From positions 62,001 through 126,000 of the forward strand of contig JAVYIG010002088.1 in assembly GCA_035222895.1 (NCBI GenBank): 64,000 bases of DNA, given 5' to 3'. The notes below the pieces were generated by a model. It had not been told where the DNA came from. It ran no database searches and was given only the letters and a program-made list of their open reading frames with translations. This DNA is from Strongylocentrotus droebachiensis. Its lineage: Eukaryota; Echinodermata; Echinoidea; Camarodonta; Strongylocentrotidae. The position numbers were made by a program, and so were the translations under genes. The stretch's first letter is position 1, and each line of letters starts with the position of its first letter. Below are positions 21,901 through 33,900 of this stretch, one piece after another.

Positions 21901-24900
21901 ACTCGTGCAAACCATGGATAATTATGAGGTGAAAAAGATATCAATGGAATGATGATGCTGAAACACATGTATTAAAGCATTAAAAACTGAGAAATATCAG
22001 CCAAAAGAGGGCGGGAAAAAAATGAAAAAAAACATTCAAATCTGAAAAATATCAGCCCAAAGAGGGCGACAAAAAAAAGTTTAAAAAAAAAAAACTTTTC
22101 TGACCGACCGACCCATGTTTTGGCACCCAAAGGGCAATACAACAAGTTTTTATTTTAGGCCTAATGATAATTTCAGTCACGCTCTACATACATGTACATA
22201 TACAGTAGGAAGGAAGGCTGGAGTACCGGGTAAGAGTCTTTACACATATTTCATTACAATGCCAACAGTGAAAAAATATCCCAGTTGGTCAACCCTTTCA
22301 GGACTGGGCTAAAATTGATCACACATTGTTCTTCAAATTGGCAGCAACTAAATTTTTCTTTCATTACTATATTGTTAAATGCTGCTTGTAAGTGTCGGCT
22401 CACGTACGTCGCCTGTGCGCGCTTGGTGGGCGGTGCCATGCTTGCTATGACGTCACTCGTATACTCGTAAAAAACATAGCCGAACATAACATTATGCTAA
22501 TATAATTACCTCACTCTTTACCCCCCAACCAATCAAATACAAGTTAAAATATGGAAAGGAAACTTCCCCTACCCCCAAATGAATATTCATATTGCCAATT
22601 TGATACATAGTTTTCAAATAATCATTGAAAATAACTTGACGTATATTCAAATGTTAATGGACCATAATTTGGGCAAAAATCACGGAAATTGACATTTTGT
22701 TGTAAGGTTGTAGCAAATTTATTATAAACTCTTCATCTCAATTTTTGTGTGTCTTAATATTTTTTAAAGCATATGAATGAGGATGTTTCCTGAAATAGTC
22801 CATTGACCTTATTTTCGTTCCAGTTTTTTTGGCATTATGGCCTTAGTTTGAACACGAGAGACTTCGAGGTATTTTTTAATTCATCAGCGCTAAGCGCATT
22901 TCAAGGCCGTGCGCGTCGGGGTGGAGATTTTGTCCCACATCGTATCAAGGATGCGTGATTTGCGTGCTTTTGATAGCTAGCATGCCATTGTGTATACAGC
23001 AGCGGTAGGTAAATCCTAGTCGGTCACATTCACATTGATCCTGAAAGGCCTAGTTAGATCTACAGTTGACCGAGAGCATCTCATTATAGCTATTATAGAC
23101 TCTAGAAGATAGTCTCTAGATTTTGTGGTTTTTCTTTTAATTTATTAAACTTTGCTTGGTGATTATAATGTCAACTGGGCACAAAATCGAAAGTTGTATT
23201 TGATTTGATTCGTGCAAACCATGGATAATTATGAGGTGAAAAAGATATCAATGGAATGATGATGCTGAAACACATGTATTAAAGCATTAAAAACTGAGAA
23301 ATATCAGCCAAAAGAGGGCTGATATTTGTTGAATTTGTTTCTGCATGACAAAATAATAATGCCTAGACTCTACTCTAGATCTAAACCTAGTTATAGATCT
23401 CGTCTCTAGTCTCTCGAGTGGAGCTAGAGTCTTGACTCTAGTGGAAAATATAAATTAAATAAAGCCATGTTTATCAATTTATTGCGCAGACTCCTCAAAA
23501 AAAATTACCAAATTTTTCATGATCTCGCAAGAACTTTTTCTTCTTCGAGGAGTCTGCGCAATAAATTGATAAACATGGCTTTATTTAATTCATATTTTCC
23601 ACTAGAGTCAAGACTCTAGCTCCACTCGAGAGACTAGAGACGAGATCTAGATCTATAATTAGATCTAGAGTCTAGGGCTAGGCATTATTATTTTGTCATG
23701 CAGAAACAAATTCAACAACTTGCAGGGGTCTATGTTAAATCAAATACAACTTTTGATTTTGTGCCCAGTTGACATTATAATCACCAAGCAAAGTTTAATA
23801 AATTAAAAGAAAAACCACAAAATCTAGAGACTATCTTCTAGAGTCTATAATAGCTATAATGAGATGCTCTCGGTCAACTGTAGATCTAACTAGGCCTTTC
23901 AGGATCAATATGAATGTGACCGACTAGGATTTACTTACCGCTGCTGTATACACAATGGCATGCTAGCTATCAAAAGCACGCAAATCACGCATCCTTGATA
24001 CGATGTGGGACAAAATCTCCACCCCGACGCGCACGGCCTTGAAATGCGCTTAGCGCTGATGAATTAAAAAATACCTCAAAGTCTCTCGTGTTCAAACTAA
24101 GGCCATAATGCCCAAAAAAACTGGAACGAAAATAAGGTCAATGGACTATTTCAGGAAACATCCTCATTCATATGCTTTAAAAAATATTAAGACACACAAA
24201 AATTGAGATGAAGAGTTTATAATAAATTTGCTACAACCTTACAACAAAATGTCAATTTCCGTGATTTTTGCCCAAATTATGGTCCATTAAAATTTGAATA
24301 TACGTCAAGTTATCTTCAATGATTATTTGAAAACCATGTATCAAATTGGCAATATGAATATTCATTTGGGGGTAGGGGAAGTTTCCTTTCCATATTTTAA
24401 CTTGTATTTGATTGGTTGGGGGGTAAAGAGTGAGGTAATTATATTAGCATAATGTTATGTTCGGCTTTGCTTTTTAATTATTTACGAGTGACGTCATAGC
24501 AAGCATGGCACCGCCCACTAAGCGCACGTACGCGAGTGTATGAGAAACGTACGTGGGCTTGCATGGTGATGTAGATATACAGTAGGCTTGCGGGTGCACT
24601 CCTGATGACAGATAGTCAACCTGTTCGAAACGTTGAGCCACTCATCATCTCCAAGCGCTATAGTTCTCCTTAGAACTATAAGCTACATGTAAGAAAGATA
24701 ACAAACAGTCCTTTTCAGGACTACACACCCCCAAGAAAGATTACCGAGTCAGAGTCCTTTTCAGGACTCCTCAATCCTCTCTCTCTCTCTCACACATGGT
24801 GCACCCGCAAGCCTACTGTATATATTGTTAAAATCATATAAATGTACATGTATATATATGTAATGAAACTCAAACTGATAAGCATGGGCAAGAATGTTGC

Positions 24901-27900
24901 CCAAAACACCTGCTTTGTTCAATCACTAACTTATCTGTACAAATGGCCGAAGACAAATACTTGCATGGCCATTGTATACACGTAGTCAATTATAAAGGTC
25001 AACCTATAAGGCGCATAATAGCTGAGAGTCTCTTTGCACTTTTTTTAAACAGTGCAATAAAAACAAACTTCAAGTTTATGTTACAAAATGCTCAAAAAAT
25101 TCTACAAATATTGTGATAATAATGCCATTGGAAAAATCATACATTAACATATAATTGATCAATTATAGTGATACCATTGATCCAAGTCATATCAAGCATC
25201 TTTTATTATCATTTTTCAATGTACACCTGTAATGAATAAATAATATATTTCTCTTATGTGACACATTTCTAAGGAATCTCTTATACAATGGTTTTAACTA
25301 TTAAAGTGATCTTTAAGTACTCAAGCGCAACCAAGCAAACTCTATACAAATAACACAAAAGACTGTGATCAATGGGACCTTTTCAGGCCAGGGTTATTTC
25401 CTTGTAATTATGCCCCATGCCTCCCCCCCCCCCCCCCCCCCCATTCCCTCCTTCAATATCCTTTCAATTCCATTGGCCTGACTCACTATATGAAACTCTA
25501 TTCACTTCCATGTAATAGAAGATAATACTAGTAACTAGGCGTTACAAACTGATTCAGCCAGATGGTGACGTTTAAAGGTCGGTCTGCAGACGTAAATAAT
25601 CATATCTGATTGATAAACGTCTGTAAAAACCCAAAACATACAATAGGAGAGTACTAGCCTCTACATTTAATGTAACCCTTCTGCGACAATCATCCCACGT
25701 TTTGTGGTTTGACACGATAAAGTTCAATTCAGAACCGTAAAAAATATACCGGAAGCATGAGTGTAAAGAGCAAATTTTCTGCACACAATGCATCCATTCT
25801 TTTTTCATGACTATAGTACAATTGATGCCAGGAATTTTAAAAAGGAAAATAAGCTTTAAAATCATTAAATTGGCTACACATTGAGAGATTCAAAATCATT
25901 GTTTTTTTTTATCAAACTTTGCAATTTTTTCAACTTTTCAATAACAATCTCGCCTATGTAAATTGTGGGGATTTCATGGAACCTGAACAATATTTTAGTA
26001 AATTCAGAAATTAGTTGAAAATGCTGTACATTCTTTATGGAAACCGGAAGAAACCTTGTCTCATCGCCTTCCCCGGTATTGTATCTACATGTATACATTT
26101 GACGACCTGCCAGAGCGGGGGGAAGGTCGCCTCTGTTTAAAATTGTCTTGGTGGTAGGGTGAATTGTCAGGATAAAATGATTTTAATTAAATAGACTGGT
26201 CTTGAAGGTCATTAATAGTTAAGACTGCTTCAGAATTCAAACCATTTCAAATTTAGGCACATTATACTTGTAAAATGACTTAGGCCAGTCTCAATTATGC
26301 ACTACACAAGCACTTTTATTTGGAAACAGTACAAAATGGGAATATGCCTTGTTCTTTGAAAGAATAGGGTCATAAAGTTCAAGATAGGTCAATGCTTGAA
26401 TTACTAGCAAGATCAAAGCTTCCCCATCAATATCAGCATCACATACACAATTTATAGCCTACTATTTGATAAGATACAGCAATAAAGATTGTTCAAAGGG
26501 ATTTTATGATTAGGGGTAAATAATTTTATTGAGAGAGAACAAACTTTACAGAAGTTATACAAGTCAGGAATTACAAAATCTTAAGCAATGAAAATTGAGT
26601 TTAGAAGAGGCAAAATCTGGATATGAACTTTGACTTAAATCATTCTTTCAACGTACCATGTATACTTATACAAGCATTAAAACAAAATCAAATAAAAATG
26701 TAGAAGTGCATGTACATGTAGAACTTGAAGTGTTGTAATCGAGTGGTTAAAGCACTTGACTTGAAATTCAAAGATCGGGGTTCGATCCCTGATACGGCAC
26801 TATGTCCTTTGGCAAGGCATTAATCTTCATTTGCCACACTCGACCCAGGTGAGGTAAATGGGTACTTGGCAGAAATGAATTCCTTGAAATGCTGGAGCGC
26901 TGTATTGGCAACTAGACCAAAGCCAGGGAAATAATCAATCCGCCTCGGAATAGAATTTATAGATAGACGGCGCTATAGAAATGCCTATAATTATTATAAA
27001 TTATGAATGAAAATAACTAAAATGATGTACTCACAGCTGTATTCCAGAGACAAACGTCCCAAAAAGTCCCACCATGCCCAAGAACTCTGTCCGCGTGTAC
27101 TGGCGGACCACATACTCCTGTGCTACGTTGGAGACGCCATACAGACTAGCACCGAGCAAACAAAAGATGTCTCCCAGGAGCTTGTTCGAAGGTGCGCTAT
27201 CTGCAAGGACATTTTATAAAGTACAAAGAAGTATTCATAATTGAAAGCAATTAAACAAAATTCTAATTACCAGTTTAAGGAATTTGAAAAAACAGTTGAT
27301 TTATTTCAAATCATCATCGCATTTATTTTTCTGAACCTCCCCTGTCCACATGTACAATATACATAAGGCATAAATCAATGGCCTGAATTCACAAACGAGG
27401 TTTAAATTTAACCCATGGTTTTAATCTTCATTTACATAACCCACGGCCTAAAATTAGCGCAAAATAAGTGCGACACAGTCAGAGGTTCAATATTAGACGC
27501 GCACAAGGCAAGGTACACGTACGCTTATATTGCACTGATTTTTAAACCATGTGTAAATGAGGGTTTAAACCATTGGTTAAGTTAAACCTCCTTTGTGAAT
27601 TTGGGCCAACAGGCTTATTAAAGCAACAAGGTAAATGTACCATTCCGGTACTTGACACAGGAAAATACTCTGTAAAAGCTGTCACAAGGGCGACCTCCCT
27701 AGAAGGGCGACCTCTTTAAAAGGCCATCTGTCTGTCCTCGTCTTCTTTCATGTTTCCCTCTGGAAGGATTAAATTATTTTAGGACCTGTCTTTATAGAAA
27801 GTCACCTGTCTACGGTATTTGGCCACTCTACCTTTTAGTCGTTCCCTGGTTGGCCTTTATGAACAGGTGTAACTTTTCAAACCCAAATAAATTTCCATGA

Positions 27901-30900
27901 TTCGGTAACAAGTAGGTTATTATGAGCAGGTGATTTTACATTGCTGTTGAAATGATGATCCAGCACCTCAGAGGAGCACACACAAAATAAAAATAAATAA
28001 ACTAAAAAATAAACTTGGGGCATTGCAATCAATTGCAAATCCCCCAATTCAAGAGTAAGTCTTGCAATTAATTGCAAATTTGCAATTGATCGCAACTCAA
28101 CTTTCTTGGAACGCCCATTAGTAAGAGAGAAAGAGAGAGAGAGGGGGGAGGGGGAGAATAAAAGCTAGATCTAGTTAACATAATTTAATTGTTAAAACTT
28201 TAATCTTAACAAAATCTTAGGAAATTTAAAAGACTAGTGGGGCGTTGCGAGAAAGTTGAGTTGCAATCGATTGCAAATATCAGTTGCAAATTTTGCAACT
28301 TGCAATCAATTGCCCCATAAGAATCACCAATACTTGGAGCTTTCATTGATCTCCTATTCACCAACTCATACCTGCTCATGCGCAAACATTAACATTATAT
28401 TTGTAACAAGTTCATATGATTGAATATCTTTCTTTTGTTCATATTTGTACGCATAGACACAATCACAAAAGAACTACCGGTATGAAAAAATGGACAAGGT
28501 GTCCATTGATCAAGAAAACATAAAAGAAATAGTATGCTGACATTCATGAAACAAAATTAAACAATAGCCATTAGGCCTGTCCTCATCAGCTCCAGTTCGC
28601 CAAATAACCCGCTATCTTAACTATCCCAATTGCAAATTAGCCAGTTAATTCGCGTCTTCATCAGTCCGCAGTTGCAATTAGTAGGATGTTTAGCTTAGAA
28701 AATATTCTGATAAATCTTGGTCTTGTTTCCAAAATATTCCGCCATTTGGGAAATAGCGGGCTAATTTGCGCTCGTCCAAGATAGTTTTTGATGAGCGTAT
28801 CGGTCTGGTGAGGACAGACCTATTGTGGATCAAAAAGTACATTGAACCTTGCCTTGAATGAATGAATAATTGGCTTACCACCGCTGCTGGCTCTGCCTGA
28901 AAGCACATCGGCTCCAATTAGAGCCCCCAGGCCAGCGATGCACGTTACCACGCCAACGATGTGAATGATGCGATACCGGGTGCGCAGGATGAGGAAAGAG
29001 AGCAAGATCACCACTGGGATGGTGATGCAATCCAATAGCTAGAAAAGGAACATGAGTTGTATTTGGATGAAAAAGTGCTGAAAATGTATTTGTTTTCATT
29101 GGTAAGACCAATTATTGATACATGTACATTCAGAAATAAATTGCTATCAAGTCATTACCTATTCCTATGGTTGAGTGAGAATTGCTATTCAATTTTAAAA
29201 CATACTTTCTTGTTGTTGTTTCTGTTTATGTAAAATGTAACTGGTAAACTGTGTTTTGTATGATTAGTAGGAAAATGATAATAAACAAACAAAATGAATG
29301 ATGTAAGTCATTAAACCAACGCATGAGTACATGAATGCAAGAATTAATAAACTTGACATGTACATGTACTGTACATGAGTCATGGGCTCATGAATTTTTA
29401 AGTTGGTTTTATGCCTCCAATCCAAATAATGGCATACCGGTACCTTCCACCAATTCTCACGGCAAAGCAAATTTGCACCTCAACGTGCATAATAATTAAG
29501 GCTGATATTCATAAAGCTCGACAAATTTAGGATCCCAAAATGAATTGTTTGTCAACTGAGCCAAACGTCAGCCTCTTCAACCCATAAATTACATACATGT
29601 ACCATACATTTTGTACGTGCAATTCTGCAAAAATGAACAAACAAAATTCATGTCATCAGTAAACTGAAGTGTCAATTTCATGTCAGGACTATAATTATAT
29701 TTGTCACAGAATTACCGTTTTGTTCATGGAATGTAAGAATTGACATTTGCTGGTAAAAACATCAGTGGATTACATTAAGCCAACTGTAGCTTTATCCAAA
29801 CGCTCACAAATTATTTTCATCTCTTCACAGAACTCAACCTTCTCTTTAATCCCTTCATGAGTATACATTGTAACCGCCAATTAATCAACTGGTTCATTTC
29901 ACATGCATATATATCCAAAGTTCATTAATCAAACCACTGGCAAACATAATGAATGTGAAACCCTGGTAGCAATTTCATAAGGGTACCTGGAAATTTAATA
30001 GATGATGCTGTATGTATGTTATAGACCAGTTTACTATCAAACGTATCCAAATTTATGGATGTTACTTTTCAGGGGACCTAGTGACGAGCTATTCCAATAA
30101 CTGGTTATATTAATGAATCTGCATATATATCTTGTTGCTATGTCGGGCTAGCCTCGTGCAAACCTTTGAGGTCGTCAAGAACCTCGTTAAAAAAGTATGC
30201 AAACCGGTCTATTGTTTGCACTCGGGTCACTGTGTTGATAATTTTCCTTCAACAGCTAATGTGATATACATATGTACATTGTGTATATAACACTCGTACA
30301 GGATTGCATGGTGTCTCCCTTTGATCTTATGACTCTTCTGTTAATCAAAATGTCACCCAAAAAAATTCATGAAGCTACAAAGTAATTCTATTCTTTCTCA
30401 TCCAAGTACTTTGAACACTGATCTGAATCAGTGTCAAGTCAAATATACTTTTCTGTTCTCATGATCTCATTTTTTAAGTTCAGATGTTTTTCTTGTACAA
30501 GTGGAATTTTTTAAACAGTGATATTAAAGTGTTTTTTTTTTCTTCTCAGTTTACCAGATCACTTTTGGTTCTTTCAAGTGCTAAATCGCTCACCGCTCCT
30601 GTTATATTTTAGCTGGTGAAAACACATTGAAAAGTGGGTAACGTACCTGTACACTTGTGAGAGTCGTATACTGATAAGCCTTCACCACCAGATAGTTTGC
30701 CTCCACATCGACGAGCGCTACCAGGATGTACTTCCACCATCGCTTGGTGAAGATGTGGTAGAAGTTCTTCTCCCTGCTCTTGCGCAGGCACAGGAGGGTG
30801 CAGTACACCAGCGCCAGGAGGAGGTAGTTGGCAAAGCTCTGGGTCGTCGGGGCATTGATTTTGTAGGTGTCGCTCAGGATCTGGCTCGTGACCCCTGTGC

Positions 30901-33900
30901 CACAGATGAGCAAGGAGAGAAACTGACCCCCCAGGAAAACCTTCAGGAACGAACTGCAAATGAAAAGGAAAGGTAGTCATGAAGCAGCAACAAATTTGCA
31001 TCAGGTTGCAGAATACTTACCGTAAAACTCTGTGTATAAGGCGCACGTTTTTTCTTTTCTTTTAGTTTTGATTTATGGCGCTATGCCTGGCAAAGTCTCC
31101 CAGGTGAGTAATCAGTGTGTTGACTCACCACTCGGAAAGTACAACACTCAAATTGTCTGTCATCTTGGTTTGAAAGTAATCTTTCTAATGGATCTCAATA
31201 TGTAGTTTATAATAATAATTCCTCAAAAAAAATTCTATAACAAATGGTGTACCACAAGGTTCTATCCTAGGTACTGGTACTCTATTGTTTTTAATTTACA
31301 TTAATGATCTTACACATTCTTCTAAAAACGACATTGTTACTATTATTTGTGACAAGTTCACAAGCACAAATCAGCGCCCTCAACTGCACCTCAATGTTAA
31401 ATGAAGGTCCTTGCCCGCATGGGTTTTTCGGCAACAAAACAAAAACAAAACAAAAACCTTTTTTTTTTTTTTGCCCCCAAAATAGGGGTGCGCCTAATAT
31501 ACACAGAGATTTACGGTACCTCAGGACTGTACCATTCTCCTTGCTCTCTACTTTTCATTTACAACTCTGTCTTTCTCTACACCTCTTCTCCTTTTATTTC
31601 TTTCTTCTTCTTCCTTCTCTTCCTCTTTCTAGTTCCGTCTCTCTCTCTCCTCTCTTTGCAACGTACCTTTGATGACACAGAAATTTTTTATATTTGTAAT
31701 ATTTGTAATATATTTGAGAGTTTTATTATGCATGATTTATGGTTGTACGTTTTAGTCATTAATATTTTGATCGTTATCGTGTTGTTTATTGACTTTGTAA
31801 ATTGAGCGATTTCAGCTTTCCAGCAGCATGTTCTTTTATTGCAATAAACCAAATCAAATCAAATCAAATCAAACTTATGTTCTTAACAGTGAAGAGACTG
31901 TAAGCTACAAACACGGGTATGTATGAACTGAGCATACATGTGTATATTTCAAAGCAACGTACCTTTGATGACACAGAAGTTTTTTATATTTGTAATATTT
32001 GTAATATATTTGAGAGTTTCATTATGCATGATTTATGGTTGTACGTTTTAGTCATTAATATTTTGATCGTTATCGTGTTGTTTATTGACTTTGTAAATTG
32101 AGCGATTTCAGCTTTCCAGCAGCATGTTCTTTTATTGCAATAAACCAAATCAAATCAAATCAAATCAAACTTATGTTCTTAACAGTGAAGAGACTGTAAG
32201 CTACAAACACGGGTATGTATGAACTGAGCATACATGTGTATATTTCAAAGCATTACATCAGAGAAGTGATATATTTCTAAGCTTAAGTGATGTGCCCTAT
32301 AACCCAAGAGAAAAATGCCCTAATTGTATGGAACCTTCTTTTGACCTGCTTACCAATTGCATGCATACAGTTTCTCTTGTCAACTCAAAAGCCTGCCAGA
32401 CATAGCAACAGCTAATGCATGCAGACCAAGGGTCATTTTATGAAACCAACTGACAGTCATATCTTTGCCCCCGACCTACGGATATGTCAGAATGCGAACA
32501 ACCCGTTTCACATAACCATGATAAGCGACAATTTCATGATTTAGATATTATCGGCTAAGAAGTATACTGGTAGTCTTCATCGTGATCCATCATATTTAAT
32601 CCTGAATTGGCAATTGATCCAAATTTCCACATTTATGTACCTCGGCGTAGTCAAAAGCTCCAACCTGACATGAAATTCGCACATGGATGCGATTGTGTCT
32701 CGGGCAATTCGCCTCCTTGGCTTCATAAGACTTGTTGCACGTGGCGCTTCATCCCATTCTATATTTTGTCTACGGTATACAAAGTACTCCCATTATTAGA
32801 GTATGGCATTTCAGCCTGGCACCTAATGACATGTTCCCAGGAACACAAACTTGAACTTATCCAGAGAACTGCCACACGTACAGTATTGCACTGAAGCAAT
32901 CTTGTAGAGTGATGCCATACAACGAGAGACATCGCTCTTTCAATTGATGTTTGCTAGCTTCTCGCAGAGACTACCTTTTGTGTTCATTTGCCATGAGGTG
33001 TCTATACGGTCTATGTGATTGTTCAGCTCTGCTGGAAAACATGCTCATCAACCCTTGCCGTCCCCACACTTGGTCCTTTAGCCATCTTCCTCCTCGTACT
33101 AATTCTCTGTCCTTCTCTCCTTCAAGACGAATTCCCAGACTTTGGGACACTCTTCCTTCCCATCAGTGTCAAAGATGAGGCAGTGGTATCTTCTCTGTCT
33201 TCTATTCTTCGGGTCTCAAAAAGCAGCATCTTAGATAGTGCCTACCATAGTTGTGGTGTTATCTCTTCCGGTTACATGTATATCCACATTACTTCACTAC
33301 ATACCTTCCGACTAGTTTCCTGTTATTTTTCTTAATAGATATTTTGCCATGATGCTGTTTTATACAAAAAATTAATAACAATTCCATTGCACTTAATTAC
33401 TCTTACTTCTTTGTTAAATATTAAAAGGCTTAATGATAGCAAGACATATTTTCTTCAGGCCTATAACACTGAGCGAGGTATTATTATATTCCCTTTTATA
33501 CTTGTATTTTAACATCATTTTCATGCATACTTGAGGGTTTAATAACAATTGCAAACATTATGTCTGATTTCAATGATTTTTCTCAACCCTGTTGAAGATA
33601 CCAGGCCTCCCGTACTCTTTAATTCCTCATTGCTTTTATGTAATGCTGCTTTGTATCATAATGAATATAATTTCCTTGGTACATCTAAATGATTACAGTG
33701 TAGCAATATGTGATACATGTATGTAATAAAATGTGTCATTTTAGTTTTAGTTTTTCAAGGGGGGGGGGGGTTTAATGATGTTGAATGAATAGAAACTAAT
33801 TTTGATTGAATTGATTTTATTTGAGGAATTGTAACTTGATAAAGGAGATTCAACGCATTTATATAGAAGTTGCAGTTTGTCAGTTCATTAATTATTATTT

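Larger units (their letters stand above)
24575..24823 (+). mobile_element. TIR element carrying a histone-type 3' processing signal
   Basis: Perfect 25-bp terminal inverted repeats (core CAGTAGGCTTGCGGGTGCAC) bounded by TATA enclose 249 bp with no coding frame. The interior contains two 16-nt stem-loops of histone type and a downstream purine element, annotated separately. It abuts the right end of the giant palindrome. The TA-rich borders suggest a Tc1/mariner-like MITE. Confidence 0.8.

Noticed and set aside
24595..24650. Possible hammerhead ribozyme (CTGATGA ... CGAAAC) in the histone-signal element
   Set aside because: The core words are present, but the stem II pairing does not sit directly next to GAAA and no convincing cleavage site or stem III follows.
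26731..26830. tRNA gene
   Set aside because: A- and B-box-like words are present but no cloverleaf forms, and a second degenerate copy with the same trailing sequence exists at 17018, so it is a SINE.
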